This document shows, piece by piece, positions 1 to 9,346 of a stretch of 64,000 nt of DNA (its first letter is position 1; each line of letters begins with the position of its first letter). The position numbers and the translations under genes were made by a program. The notes beneath the pieces are model-generated. The model searched no databases. It saw only the letters and a program-made list of their open reading frames with translations, and had not been told where the DNA came from. This DNA is from Campylobacter coli 76339. Lineage in GTDB: Bacteria > Campylobacterota > Campylobacteria > Campylobacterales > Campylobacteraceae. The stretch is taken from assembly GCA_000470055.1 (NCBI GenBank), contig HG326877.1:1520001-1584000 (forward strand), written 5' to 3'.

Positions 1-1277
1 TTCCAAGAAGCTTTTGCACGATTTTTTTGTTCATTCATCAATTCTTCAAATTTAACTTCATCTACGACAAGATTTTTTTCTCTTAACATATCTTGCGTTA
101 AATCAAGTGGAAAACCATAAGTATCATAAAGCTTGAATGCAACCTCTCCACTAAAAACTTCTTTGGTATTTTTAAGCTCTTCATTAAAAATTTCAATACC
201 GTTTTCTATAGTGCTTAAAAATCTCTCTTCTTCTAAGCGGATTTGCTCTTTTACAAAATCTTTCTTTTCATTAAGGTAGGTATAATGCTCGCCCATAAGC
301 TTGCAAACTACATCAACTAAATTATACATAAAAGGTTTTTTAAGACCCAATAAATACCCATGTCTTAAAGCACGGCGTAAAATACGGCGTAAAACATAGC
401 CCCTACCTTCTTTATCAAAACTCGTTCCTTGAGCAAGCAAAAATACACTCGATCTTATATGATCGGCTATGACTCTAAAGCTAGCTCCACTTTCATAAAC
501 ATAAGTTTTTCCGCAAAGTTTTGCAATTTCATTGATAATAGGCATAAAAAGCGAGCTGTCAAAATTGCTAAATTTACCCTCTTTGATAGCCGTAACCCTC
601 TCAAGCCCCATTCCTGTATCAATACTTGGTTTTGGCAAAGGTGTAAGTTTACCATCAGCACTTCTTTCATACTGCATGAAAACAAGGTTCCAAATTTCTA
701 AGAACCTATCTCCATCTCCACCCATATAATCTTCTTCACCATTAAAATACTCTTCGCCTTGATCATAAAAAATCTCACTACAAGGACCACAAGGACCTGT
801 ATCGCCCATTTGCCAAAAATTATCCTTATCGCCAAATCTATAAATTCTTTCTTTTTGGATATGTTTTTGCCACAATTCAAACGCTTCATCATCGCTTTCA
901 TGCACGGTTACATAAAGTCTATCTTTAGGAAGTTTTAATACCTCAGTTACAAATTCCCAAGCATAAGCGATAGCTTGTTCTTTAAAATAATCCCCAAAAC
1001 TGAAATTTCCTAACATTTCAAAAAAAGTATGATGGCGAGCGGTATAGCCTACATTATCTAAATCATTGTGCTTTCCCCCTGCTCTTATACAAGTTTGGCA
1101 ACTTGTTTTGCGTGGTGGGTTTGGACGAGGCACTTCTCCTATAAATATACTTTTAAAAGGCACCATTCCTGCATTTGTAAAAAGCAAGGTTGCATCATCA
1201 GGAACTAAAGGACTTGAAGGGGTGATTTCATGACCCTTAGACTTAAAAAAATTTAAATATTCACTTCTAACATCCAT
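1..1277 (-). CDS. alaS: Alanyl-tRNA synthetase, N-terminal part (runs off window)
   Basis: The reading frame is open from an ATG at 1277 to the window edge and gives the first ~425 residues of AlaRS (usual length ~840). It charges tRNA-Ala in the cytoplasm. The start ([16 protein letters not shown]) and the class II motif 2 region ([20 protein letters not shown]) are the standard aminoacylation-domain signatures. They are followed by the [11 protein letters not shown] and GMGLERV segments. The editing domain and C-Ala domain lie outside the window. The gene is divergent from the DegT operon with a 116-base gap. A TATGAT -10 candidate lies about 33 bases upstream. Nothing suggests damage in the visible part. 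Confidence 0.97.
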   Translation of the reverse strand, partial: MDVRSEYLNFFKSKGHEITPSSPLVPDDATLLFTNAGMVPFKSIFIGEVPRPNPPRKTSCQTCIRAGGKHNDLDNVGYTARHHTFFEMLGNFSFGDYFKEQAIAYAWEFVTEVLKLPKDRLYVTVHESDDEAFELWQKHIQKERIYRFGDKDNFWQMGDTGPCGPCSEIFYDQGEEYFNGEEDYMGGDGDRFLEIWNLVFMQYERSADGKLTPLPKPSIDTGMGLERVTAIKEGKFSNFDSSLFMPIINEIAKLCGKTYVYESGASFRVIADHIRSSVFLLAQGTSFDKEGRGYVLRRILRRALRHGYLLGLKKPFMYNLVDVVCKLMGEHYTYLNEKKDFVKEQIRLEEERFLSTIENGIEIFNEELKNTKEVFSGEVAFKLYDTYGFPLDLTQDMLREKNLVVDEVKFEELMNEQKNRAKASW

Positions 1278-1309
1278 AAGATTTTCCTAAGAAATTTTTA
1301 TAAAAGCAT

Positions 1310-1315
1310 ATCATA
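1310..1315 (-). promoter_or_regulatory. Candidate -10 box for alaS
   Basis: Reads TATGAT on the minus strand, 33-38 bases upstream of the alaS ATG, in a T-rich context. Campylobacter sigma-70 promoters usually have a clear -10 and no conserved -35, so this is plausible but unproven. Confidence 0.4.
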
Positions 1316-1347
1316 CCAAAATTACTTTAAATTAAGTAAAACTAAAA

Positions 1348-1353
1348 TACAAT
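1348..1353 (+). promoter_or_regulatory. Candidate -10 box for the DegT operon
   Basis: TACAAT on the plus strand, 41 bases upstream of the aminotransferase ATG at 1394. It sits in the divergent gap with alaS. This is the best -10 match in the gap for rightward transcription. Confidence 0.4.
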
Positions 1354-1393
1354 AAGCCTTTTTAATTAATTTCTTTAATTTTCAAGGTTTTTT

Positions 1394-2473
1394 ATGAATT
1401 TTATCAATCTTCAAGCTCAATATCTTAAATATAAAGAAGAAATCGATTCTGAAATCGCAAGTGTTTTATCAAGCTCCTCTTTTATAGGGGGTGCAAAATT
1501 AAATGAATTTGAAACAAATTTAGCCCAATACACTCATGTGCAACACGCCATAGGATGCTCAAGTGGCACAAGTGCTTTATATCTTGCTTTAAGGGCTTTA
1601 GATATCAAACAAGGAGATGAAGTTATAGTTCCTAGTTTTACTTTTATAGCTACAGCTGAAATGGTAGCACTACTAGGAGCTAAGCCTGTATTTGTAGATA
1701 TAAATTTAGATAATTTTAATATCGATTTTGAACTCTTAAAAAATGCTATCAGCCCTAAAACAAAAGCAATTATTGCTGTGAGTATGTTTGGTCAAATGAG
1801 CAACTTACAAGAATTAAACACCTTTTGCGAAAGTAAAAATATAAGCTTGATTGAAGATGGCGCACAAAGTTTTGGAGCAAGCTTTAAGAGTGAAAAATCT
1901 TGCTCTATTGCCAAAATTTCATGCACTAGCTTTTTCCCTTCTAAGCCCTTAGGAGCTTATGGCGATGGCGGAGCGATTTTTTGCAATGATGAGAGCATAG
2001 CTAAAAATTTAAGAATTTTACTCAACCACGGACAAACTGATCGCTACAAACATGAATTTATAGGGATAAATGCTCGTCTTGATACTCTTCAAGCGGCCAT
2101 TTTAAATGTAAAACTAAAGCACCTAGATGAAGAAATTAATAAAAGACAAGAAATAGCAAAATTCTACAACGAAAATTTGACAAATTGTCAAATTCCAAAG
2201 ATTGATGAAAACGCCATTAGTGCTTATGCACAATATAGCGTTTTAGTGGAAGATAGAGCTAGAGTTATAAAAGCTTTTGAAAAAGCAAACATTCCTTATG
2301 CTATCCATTATCCTACGCCACTTCATAAGCAACCTTGCTTCAGTGAATTTTCGCATTTAAAATTAGAAAAATCAGAATTTGCGAGTGAGCATATTTTATC
2401 CTTGCCATTTTCAGCATTTTTAAGTCAAAGTGAGCAAGAAAGTGTAATTAAAATATTTAAGGAAGGACTATGA
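1394..2473 (+). CDS. DegT/DnrJ/EryC1-family PLP aminotransferase
   Basis: 359 residues, the usual size for fold-type I sugar aminotransferases of the DegT family, which transaminate keto-sugar nucleotides. Visible features are the cofactor region GCSSGTSAL (54-62), IEDGAQSFGA (153-162) and the PLP lysine in SFFPSKPLGAYGDGGA (K184). It corresponds to Cj0505c by position and family. Its TGA overlaps the ATG of the next gene (ATGA), so it is translationally coupled to a MetE-core protein and then to a Gfo/Idh dehydrogenase. DegT plus Gfo/Idh is the pairing that makes 3-amino sugars in other bacteria (WbpB/WbpE type). The substrate here is unknown, and no glycosyltransferases are adjacent. Confidence 0.88.
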   Translation: MNFINLQAQYLKYKEEIDSEIASVLSSSSFIGGAKLNEFETNLAQYTHVQHAIGCSSGTSALYLALRALDIKQGDEVIVPSFTFIATAEMVALLGAKPVFVDINLDNFNIDFELLKNAISPKTKAIIAVSMFGQMSNLQELNTFCESKNISLIEDGAQSFGASFKSEKSCSIAKISCTSFFPSKPLGAYGDGGAIFCNDESIAKNLRILLNHGQTDRYKHEFIGINARLDTLQAAILNVKLKHLDEEINKRQEIAKFYNENLTNCQIPKIDENAISAYAQYSVLVEDRARVIKAFEKANIPYAIHYPTPLHKQPCFSEFSHLKLEKSEFASEHILSLPFSAFLSQSEQESVIKIFKEGL

Positions 2474-3582
2474 AATTAGATCAAGTGGGCTCTTTTTTAA
2501 GACCCAAAATTTTGAAAGAAGCTAGAGAAAATTTTGCCTTAGGGAAAATCGATGAGGAACAACTTCGTAGCATTGAAGATTCTTGCATAAGAGATCTTTT
2601 AGAAGAATGTGATAAGGCGGGAATTTATTATTTAAGCGATGGAGAATTACGCCGTTCTTGGTGGCATCTTGATTTTTACTGGGGTTTTGGTGGTATTAAA
2701 AAAATCAAAAAAGAAAAGGGTTATATCTTTAAAGGGATAGAAACAAGAGCTGAAGGTATAGAAATTGAAAGTAAAATCGAGTGCAATAATCATCCTTTTT
2801 TAAAAGATTTTGAAAGATTAATGCAAATCGCAAAAGGTTTAAAAATAGATACAAATCGCTTAAAACTTACCATTCCAAGTCCATCAATGCTTTTATATAT
2901 GCTTTTTATCCGTGGGGGCAAAAACACAGAATTTAATTACTATGGTAAAGATTTTACAAAACTTAAAAATGATATTTTAAATGCTTATGAAAATTTTTAC
3001 AAAGAATTTGCAGCTCTTGGTGGAGTATATTTGCAACTTGATGATACAAGCTTTGGTTCTTTATGTGATTATGAATTTTGTGCTTTAAATGAAATTAACG
3101 CAGATGATATTTGTGAAGAATATGTAGATTTTTTAAATGAGAGTTTAAAAACTATGCCAAAAAACATAATGAGTGCGATTCATATTTGTCGTGGAAACTA
3201 CCGCAGTCGCTATGTGGCAAGCGGAGGCTATATGAAAGTTGCTAAGAAGCTTTTTGGCGAACTTAGAGTCGATAAATTCTTCTTAGAATTTGACGATGAA
3301 AGAGCTGGAGATTTTGAACCTTTAAAATATATAAATGATCAAATTGCGGTTTTAGGAATTCTTACTAGCAAAACCAATGAAAGTCCGAGCGCAGAAGAGT
3401 TAAAAGCGAGAGTGAAAGTAGCAGCTCAATTTTTAAGCCCAAAACAAATTGAAATCAGCACACAGTGTGGCTTTAGCTCCACTGAAGAAGGAAATGAAAT
3501 CTTCACTCATTCTCAATGGGAAAAAATTAAACTTTTAAAACAAGTTTTAAGTGAGCTTGAAAATGAAGGATTTTTCTCTTGA
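2470..3582 (+). CDS. MetE-core zinc methyltransferase-like protein (YxjG/core-MetE type)
   Basis: 370 residues, matching the C-terminal catalytic half of cobalamin-independent methionine synthase without the N-terminal folate-binding half. All four expected zinc ligands are present: H238 and C240 (HIC), E273 (FLEFDDERAGD) and C333 (STQCGFSS). So is the acidic QLDD substrate segment (189-192). The N-terminal DQVGSFLRP is typical of the family. It is therefore probably an active thiol methyltransferase, not a relic. It is sandwiched by 4-base overlaps between the DegT aminotransferase and the Gfo/Idh gene. I do not remember a gene at this point in C. jejuni NCTC 11168, so it may be an insertion or a species difference. 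Methyl donor and acceptor cannot be told from sequence. Confidence 0.8.
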   Translation: MKLDQVGSFLRPKILKEARENFALGKIDEEQLRSIEDSCIRDLLEECDKAGIYYLSDGELRRSWWHLDFYWGFGGIKKIKKEKGYIFKGIETRAEGIEIESKIECNNHPFLKDFERLMQIAKGLKIDTNRLKLTIPSPSMLLYMLFIRGGKNTEFNYYGKDFTKLKNDILNAYENFYKEFAALGGVYLQLDDTSFGSLCDYEFCALNEINADDICEEYVDFLNESLKTMPKNIMSAIHICRGNYRSRYVASGGYMKVAKKLFGELRVDKFFLEFDDERAGDFEPLKYINDQIAVLGILTSKTNESPSAEELKARVKVAAQFLSPKQIEISTQCGFSSTEEGNEIFTHSQWEKIKLLKQVLSELENEGFFS

Positions 3583-4433
3583 AAATAGGAATTATAGGTC
3601 TTGGAAAAATGGGACAAAACCATTTAAACGAACTTAGTAAAAATAAAAATTTTAAAATCAATGCTTTGTTTGATATGGTTGAAAATAAAAATTTAAATGC
3701 ACCCTTTTTTACCAATTTAGATGAATTTTTAAATCAAGATAATGATATCATCATCATTGCAACGCCGACAAATTCACATTTAGAAATAGCTAGAAAGGTT
3801 TTTTGTAAGTGCAAATGCGTATTGATTGAAAAACCTTTAGCACTGAATTTAAATGAAATAGATGAAATTTCAAATTTAGCTAAAGACCATGATGTAAAAG
3901 TGGGTGTGGGATTTTGCGAGAGATTTAATCCTGCGGTTTTAGCTCTAAAAAAGGAGCTTCAAAACGAGGAAATTATCAGCATTAACATACAAAGATTTTC
4001 CACTTACCCACAAAGAATCAGTGATGTAGGAATTTTACAAGATTTGGCTGTGCATGATCTTGACTTGCTTCATTTTTTAAGTGGAGAGAAAATTACAAAC
4101 GCTAACATTTTAAAAAGCTTCAATAAAGACAAACAAAGAGAAGATGAGAGCATTATAACTTGCAAGCTAGAAAAAACGATCGCTTGTGTGCATCAAAGCT
4201 GGAACAGCACACAAAGACTAAGAAAAATTACACTTATGAGTAAAAATCATTTTTACGAGGCAAATTTAGCAGATTTTTCCTTAAGCAAAGACGGACAAAG
4301 CTTGGAGTTGATGACGCAAACTCCGCTTTTTGGGGAGCATATGGCTTTATATGATTTGTTTTTAAATAAGGAAAATTACCTAGCAAATATACAAAATGCT
4401 TACGCTGTGCAAGAAATTTTAGAAAAATTTTAA
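3579..4433 (+). CDS. Gfo/Idh/MocA-family NAD(P)-dependent oxidoreductase
   Basis: 284 residues, slightly short for the family. It has an N-terminal Rossmann motif GIIGLGKMGQ (4-13), the EKP motif at 84-86 that contacts the nicotinamide and substrate, and the HDLD block at 159-162 that carries the usual catalytic histidine. It corresponds to Cj0504c. Translation starts at a TTG that overlaps the TGA of the upstream gene (TTGA), so expression is coupled to the MetE-core gene. A sugar or inositol dehydrogenase is likely; in combination with the DegT enzyme it could oxidise a sugar hydroxyl before transamination. Substrate unknown. Confidence 0.85.
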   Translation: MKIGIIGLGKMGQNHLNELSKNKNFKINALFDMVENKNLNAPFFTNLDEFLNQDNDIIIIATPTNSHLEIARKVFCKCKCVLIEKPLALNLNEIDEISNLAKDHDVKVGVGFCERFNPAVLALKKELQNEEIISINIQRFSTYPQRISDVGILQDLAVHDLDLLHFLSGEKITNANILKSFNKDKQREDESIITCKLEKTIACVHQSWNSTQRLRKITLMSKNHFYEANLADFSLSKDGQSLELMTQTPLFGEHMALYDLFLNKENYLANIQNAYAVQEILEKF

Positions 4434-4561
4434 TTTTTCTAAAATAATGCAATATCTTTCAAATAACTTGAGCTTCAATAAAATCTTCAAATACTTAAGA
4501 TAAAAAATTTATTGATTTTAAATCCATACTGAAGTAAAATAAAACTAAAAAAGGTTTTTAA

Positions 4562-5473
4562 ATGAAATTGGTTTTATTTTTAAATATGGGCGGAGCCACA
4601 AATTTACAAGATTGTGAAACTTTTTTAAAAAATATGTTTAACGATCCTTATATTTTGGGTATTAAAAATAAATTTATAAGAAGATTTGTAGCGTGGATCA
4701 TTACAAAATCTCGTGTAAAAGCTATGAGAGAAAATTATAAACAAATGGGTGGAAAATCTCCACTCAATGAGCTTACTCAAAGTTTGTGCGAAAAACTTAA
4801 TACAAAAACAAAAGACTTTAAATTTGACTTTGTCAATCTTTATGTGCCACCTTTTGCAAATAAAGTTTTGCAAAAATACACTTTAAACGAAAATGATGAA
4901 ATCATTCTTTTTCCGCTTTATCCACATCACTCAAGCACCACAGTTACTTCATCGCTTGAAGTTTTGCAAAATGAAATTTCAAAACAAAAAATCAAAGCAA
5001 AAATAAAGACTGTGGACATTTTTTATGAAAATACGCTTTATAATGAAATGATTATTTCTCACATTTTGGCTAAAAAAAGTGAGTTTGATGCTAAAACTTT
5101 GATTTTTTCAGCACATTCCTTACCGCAAAGCATTATCGACAAGGGTGATTTATATGAAAAACATGTCAATCATCATGTAGAACTTTTAAAAGAAAAATTG
5201 AAAGATCATTTTGATGAGATTATCTTAGCTTACCAATCAAAACTAGGTCCAGTAAAATGGCTTGAACCAAATACAAGCGATATTTTGGCAAATTTAGATA
5301 ACAAAGCTTTGATTTATCCTATTTCTTTTTGCATAGATTGTTCTGAAACGATTTTTGAGCTAGGTATAGAGTATAAACATTTAGCAAAATGTGATTATGA
5401 TTTAATCACTTGCCCAAATGATAGCGATGAATTTGCTCAATTTGTTTTAAAGTATTTATCTGATTTTAACTGA
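4562..5473 (+). CDS. hemH: Ferrochelatase
   Basis: 303 residues. It inserts Fe2+ into protoporphyrin IX, the last step of haem synthesis. Family signatures are the N-terminal LFLNMGGATN (5-14), the LFPLYPHHSSTT block (116-127), the metal-binding histidine in FSAHSLPQ (H185) and the acidic FCIDCSETIFELGIEY stretch with E262 and E266. It stands alone with 128 bases in front. It is convergent with amt, with a hairpin between the two stops. It corresponds to Cj0503c. The intact motifs give no sign of decay. Confidence 0.95.
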   Translation: MKLVLFLNMGGATNLQDCETFLKNMFNDPYILGIKNKFIRRFVAWIITKSRVKAMRENYKQMGGKSPLNELTQSLCEKLNTKTKDFKFDFVNLYVPPFANKVLQKYTLNENDEIILFPLYPHHSSTTVTSSLEVLQNEISKQKIKAKIKTVDIFYENTLYNEMIISHILAKKSEFDAKTLIFSAHSLPQSIIDKGDLYEKHVNHHVELLKEKLKDHFDEIILAYQSKLGPVKWLEPNTSDILANLDNKALIYPISFCIDCSETIFELGIEYKHLAKCDYDLITCPNDSDEFAQFVLKYLSDFN

Positions 5474-5487
5474 GAATGAATTTTGAA

Positions 5488-5523
5488 GTCCTTGTCTATC
5501 ATTTTTTAAAGATTAACAAGGAC
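5488..5523. terminator. Inverted repeat between convergent hemH and amt
   Basis: GTCCTTGT (5488-5495) and ACAAGGAC (5516-5523) form an 8-bp stem with a 20-base AT-rich loop. It lies between the stop codons of two convergent genes, so it may terminate both. The large loop and weak T-tract lower confidence. Confidence 0.45.
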
Positions 5524-5545
5524 CTTTTGGTAAAAATTTAGCCAA

Positions 5546-6781
5546 CTAAGCCAAAGTATAAGCTTTTTCTCCGTGCAAGCTCACATCTAAACCTTCTTGC
5601 TCTACTTCTTCTTTTACTCTTAAGTCTGTAAAAAAAGAAATGATCTTAAAAATAATAAAGCTTACAAGAGCTGACAAAACCACGCAAATCACAATAGCAA
5701 AAATTTGCTCTTTTAAAAGCTCTAAACTTCCACTGATAAAAAATCCCTCGCCAAGTGCATTTTGGGCAACCACATTAGGATTTACTTTAGCGCTTGCAAA
5801 AAGTCCTGTGGCGATTCCTCCCCAAATACCTCCAATTCCGTGCAAAGAAAAAGCATCTAAAGAATCATCCCATTTGAGTTTGTATTTGATAAAACTCAAA
5901 CCAAAATAACAAAATACAGAAGACAAAGCCCCTATAACAAGAGAAGCATAAATATCTACATAACCACAAGCTGGAGTAATCCCCACAAGCCCTGCTACAA
6001 GTCCACTAAGCCCACCTAAAATAGTCGGTTTTTTATGGATGAGCCACTCAAGTACTACCCAAGATAAAAAGCCACAAGCTGCTGATATAATACTTACTAT
6101 AAAAGCATTGATAGCAATATCATTCATTTCGCCAGCACTTCCAGCATTAAAACCTAACCATCCTATAAAAAGCAAAATCGCACCCAAGAAAGCATAAGGA
6201 ATAGAATGCGCGTTTTTATCCTCATCATCACTTTTTCTAGCGCCTACCATCAAAGCTCCTACAAGTCCGGCAACCCCAGAGCTGATATGCACAACACCGC
6301 CCCCAGCAAAATCAAGACTTCCTCTTTTAAGCAAAAATCCCTCACTGCTCCAAATCATATGCGCTAACACATCATAAACTAAAGTACTCCAAAAAAGTAG
6401 AAATATCACCAAAACACCCAGTTTGATTCTTCCCACCAAAGAGCCTGTTATAATAGCAGATGCAATAAGTGCAAACATCATTTGAAAAATCACAAAAAGA
6501 ATATTTGGAACGCCTGAAGCGTTGTATCCGCTAATACCCTCTAAGAGGAAATTCTCGAAATTTCCCACAAGCCCAAGTCCTTCATCTTTACCAAAAGAAA
6601 GACTAAATCCAAGTACTACCCATTGTAAAGTAATAACACCAAAAACGATAAAGCAATTCATTATGGTATTAAGAGTATTTTTACTTCTTACCATACCTGA
6701 ATAAAACATTGCCAAAGCTGGAGTCATAAGCAAAACTAGCAAAGTACACAACACAATAAAACTTGAATTTATCGCATTCAT
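5546..6781 (-). CDS. amt: Ammonium transporter, Amt family (intact)
   Basis: 411 residues with about 11 hydrophobic segments, full length for AmtB/Amt, an inner-membrane ammonium channel. The twin pore histidines are present: H165 (GGGVVHISSG) and H314 (FSLHGIGGIWGG). So is the N-terminal segment MFYSGMVRSKNTLNT, typical after the first helix. It corresponds to Cj0501, which I remember as a pseudogene in NCTC 11168; here the frame is open throughout. No glnK/PII gene is adjacent, unlike most amt loci. A good Shine-Dalgarno sequence (AAGGA) precedes the ATG at 6781. Confidence 0.96.
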   Translation of the reverse strand: MNAINSSFIVLCTLLVLLMTPALAMFYSGMVRSKNTLNTIMNCFIVFGVITLQWVVLGFSLSFGKDEGLGLVGNFENFLLEGISGYNASGVPNILFVIFQMMFALIASAIITGSLVGRIKLGVLVIFLLFWSTLVYDVLAHMIWSSEGFLLKRGSLDFAGGGVVHISSGVAGLVGALMVGARKSDDEDKNAHSIPYAFLGAILLFIGWLGFNAGSAGEMNDIAINAFIVSIISAACGFLSWVVLEWLIHKKPTILGGLSGLVAGLVGITPACGYVDIYASLVIGALSSVFCYFGLSFIKYKLKWDDSLDAFSLHGIGGIWGGIATGLFASAKVNPNVVAQNALGEGFFISGSLELLKEQIFAIVICVVLSALVSFIIFKIISFFTDLRVKEEVEQEGLDVSLHGEKAYTLA

Positions 6782-7085
6782 TTACCTATCCTTTCTTACA
6801 AAATTTAATTGCGAGATAATTATATTTAAAATGGTTTAAAAAAATATAAATTTAAGAAATATTTTATATATTTTTTTTATCAAAATTTATTTTTTTATCT
6901 GAAATTACTATAAATAGGGATTTTAAAAAATATTTTACTTCTCTATAGCTCAAATTTACTAGCATTAAAATAAAAATTTAGGGCTAAACTAAAACAATAA
7001 AAAAGAATTCTTGCAAGATAATAAAGAAAATTTTGATGATTTGGTAAAAGTTTTTTTTAAAATTAAAAGTAGAAATTATCTAGTA
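6782..7085. other. 304-base gene-free gap, very AT-rich
   Basis: The gap lies between the 5' end of amt and the 3' end of selU. The right part (about 6995-7115, plus strand) has a 41-codon stretch open in one frame with coding-like composition (KEFLQDNKENFDDL...) that enters the selU tail antisense. It has no start codon of its own and could be a gene remnant. The left part must hold the amt promoter, but I cannot assign a clear -10. Confidence 0.4.
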
Positions 7086-8084
7086 TTAAAAAAGCAATTG
7101 CGTTTTAAAATAGCCTAAAAGCTCTTCTTTGGCTTTGAAGATATCATCAGTGTTTAGCTCAAAATCTATTTTTTGTGGCTTTTTATAACTCTTATCATAA
7201 TAAGCCAAAAGCAAAGCAATAAGCCTTTGCCATTCTCTTTGCTCATAACTTTTTAGCAAATCCTGGCGAAAATTTGTACTGATATAAGGACTGATCTTAG
7301 CAAGACATTCTTTAAATTTTAAAGGAGTCATTTTTTCTTGATAGATCTTTTGTATCCTGTCTATGCGCTTTTCTAAAGAACAAAAACAATGAATTTTAAA
7401 TGCTTTTTGCATTTTTTCATAAAGCTTTAAAGGTAAAACTATTTCACCTATTTTACGACTTTCGCTCTCTATAAAGATAAAATCTTTTAAAGAGTTTAAA
7501 GTATAAAAAAGGCTTGCTTCAAAAGCTTTTTGCGTAGGCTGAGCGCCTAAAATATCGCCAAAAGATGATCCTAGATGATTTGCCATTTTTTCTAAATTTA
7601 AATGATGGGGTAAAAGCTCCAAAAGCTCTGTTTTACCACAGCCTGTATTACCACAAAGAGCAAAAAAATCTAATTTTATTTCATTATCAAAATAGTGCGC
7701 CAAAAAACTTCTATAAGCTTTAAAGCCACCCTTTAAACGCACCACTCTATAACCCAATTCGCTCAAAATCACTGCAATAGATTTTGAACGCAAACCCCCA
7801 CGAGAGCAGTAAATTCCGATCTTATCTCCTATACGGAATTTGTGGGTAAGCTCTAAGATATGCTTTGACATATTTTGACAAATATAACTCGCACCCCTAG
7901 CCTTAGCCAAAGCTTGATTTTTTTTATAAATTGTCCCTATTTCTTGATATTCTTCATCATTTAAAGCATAAAAATTCAACGCCCCTATCAAATGAGAATG
8001 TAAAAATTCCCTAGGACTTCTTGCATCGATTAAAAGAGAGAAATTTTCTTTTTGAAATTCCGCAAAATCTACTTCATTTAACAT
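7086..8084 (-). CDS. selU: tRNA 2-selenouridine synthase (rhodanese-P-loop protein)
   Basis: 332 residues from the ATG at 8084; an upstream TTG at 8102 would add six residues, but the rhodanese domain begins at the ATG. It has an N-terminal rhodanese domain with LLIDARSPREF and the active cysteine in GIYCSRGGLRS (C93). A P-loop GNTGCGKTELLEL (145-157) follows. It converts 2-thiouridine at the wobble position of certain tRNAs to 2-selenouridine using selenophosphate. It corresponds to Cj0500. It overlaps the end of the HIT gene by 11 bases, and the HIT-selU-trpC order suggests one leftward transcript. It needs a selenophosphate synthetase encoded elsewhere. Confidence 0.9.
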   Translation of the reverse strand: MLNEVDFAEFQKENFSLLIDARSPREFLHSHLIGALNFYALNDEEYQEIGTIYKKNQALAKARGASYICQNMSKHILELTHKFRIGDKIGIYCSRGGLRSKSIAVILSELGYRVVRLKGGFKAYRSFLAHYFDNEIKLDFFALCGNTGCGKTELLELLPHHLNLEKMANHLGSSFGDILGAQPTQKAFEASLFYTLNSLKDFIFIESESRKIGEIVLPLKLYEKMQKAFKIHCFCSLEKRIDRIQKIYQEKMTPLKFKECLAKISPYISTNFRQDLLKSYEQREWQRLIALLLAYYDKSYKKPQKIDFELNTDDIFKAKEELLGYFKTQLLF

Positions 8085-8559
8085 TTTTAAACGCCAAAAC
8101 AAGTTTTTGATAAACTTGTTCTATATTGGTACCACAAACCCTAGTCTCTCCTATAGTGGTGATAAAATTAGTATCTCCCGCCCAACGCGGCACTAGATGA
8201 TAATGACAATGAGGAGCTATACCAGCACCTGCATCTTTACTCAAATTCATACCGATATTTACCCCACCTGCATGGAGTTCACTTTTTAAAATTCTTACCC
8301 CTAGACGCACAAATTGACTTATCTCTTGCCAAGCTTCATCACTTAAATTTTCTATATGCTCTTCATGCAAATAAGGTATTATCATAAAATGCCCTGCAGA
8401 ATAAGGATAGCGGTTCATCACACCAAAACAATGCTTGGCCCTAAAAATCACTCCTAATTCTTCGTCGCTTTTGATTTTATTAGCACAATCACAAAAAGGA
8501 CACTTGCTCTTTTCTTTTTCAAAATACTCACTTCGCCATGGTGCATACAAATACTGCAT
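8074..8559 (-). CDS. HIT-family nucleotide hydrolase/phosphorylase
   Basis: 161 residues. The histidine triad is H117-C-H119-Y-H121 within GAGIAPHCHYHLVPRW, and the N-terminal CPFC (20-23) plus C25 make a zinc-binding site as in Ap4A phosphorylase-like HIT proteins. It probably hydrolyses or phosphorolyses a dinucleoside polyphosphate or nucleotide adduct in the cytoplasm. It corresponds to Cj0499. It lies 10 bases downstream of trpC and overlaps selU, so it is likely co-transcribed with both. The exact substrate is not predictable. Confidence 0.9.
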   Translation of the reverse strand: MQYLYAPWRSEYFEKEKSKCPFCDCANKIKSDEELGVIFRAKHCFGVMNRYPYSAGHFMIIPYLHEEHIENLSDEAWQEISQFVRLGVRILKSELHAGGVNIGMNLSKDAGAGIAPHCHYHLVPRWAGDTNFITTIGETRVCGTNIEQVYQKLVLAFKNVK

Positions 8560-8569
8560 TTTTATCCTT

Positions 8570-9346
8570 TTAAAGCAAGGCTTTCAAAGCCTCTCCTTCA
8601 TCGTTTTGACGCATAAAATATTCTCCGATTAAAAAAGCATCAACGCCTAATTTTTGCAAATGCCTTAAAAAATCTTTATCCTCTAAACCACTTTCTGCGA
8701 TAATAATTTTTGAATTTGGAATTTGCGGGATGAGTTTTTCGCATAAATTCATATCCATGGAAAAATCATCCAAATTGCGATGATTTATGCCTATAATATC
8801 AGCTCCTGAAAAAATCGCTTTGCTCAAATCTTCTTTATCGTGAATTTCCACCAAGGCTTCAAGTCCCAAATGTCTTGTAAATTCAAGCAATCTTTTAAGC
8901 TCTTTCATACTTAACATTCTAGCAATAAGCAAAACAAAATCCGCCCCATAAACCAAAGCTTCTAAAATTTGATACTCATCAAAAATAAAATCCTTTCGCA
9001 ACAAAGGAGCGCGCGTATAACGGCGTATCATGCTAAGGTATTCTAAACTCCCTTGAAAAAAATGCGGTTCTGTTAAAACTGAAATAGCAGCAGCTCCATT
9101 TTTTTCGTATTTTAAAGCTATATCTAAAGGATCAAAATTTTCCCTTATAACTCCCTTACTTGGACTAGCTTTTTTAACCTCTGCGATAATTCTTACTTCA
9201 TTTTCTATTCTTTTTAAAGCAGCTTTAACATCTTTAGGAAAAAAAGGATTCGATGCCAAAGACCGTCCCAACACATCATAAGGCAATCGCGCCTTACGCT
9301 CTTTCAAATCTTCTTTAGTTTTTTCAAAAATTTTATCTAAAATCAT
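8570..9346 (-). CDS. trpC: Indole-3-glycerol phosphate synthase
   Basis: 258 residues, the usual monofunctional TrpC length. It closes the indole ring in tryptophan synthesis. TIM-barrel signatures are [10 protein letters not shown] (56-65) with catalytic lysine, LRKDFI (116-121), then LVEIHD, GINHRNL and IIAESG. It is not fused to trpF and sits away from other trp genes, as in C. jejuni (Cj0498). Its start overlaps the stop of the upstream lipoprotein gene by four bases (ATGA), so it is translationally coupled to a gene with no obvious link to tryptophan. Confidence 0.96.
   Translation of the reverse strand: MILDKIFEKTKEDLKERKARLPYDVLGRSLASNPFFPKDVKAALKRIENEVRIIAEVKKASPSKGVIRENFDPLDIALKYEKNGAAAISVLTEPHFFQGSLEYLSMIRRYTRAPLLRKDFIFDEYQILEALVYGADFVLLIARMLSMKELKRLLEFTRHLGLEALVEIHDKEDLSKAIFSGADIIGINHRNLDDFSMDMNLCEKLIPQIPNSKIIIAESGLEDKDFLRHLQKLGVDAFLIGEYFMRQNDEGEALKALL

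Noticed and set aside
429..901. Several open frames of 65-90 codons on both strands
   Set aside because: They lie inside the alaS coding region, which has strong family motifs; the other frames have no recognisable content.
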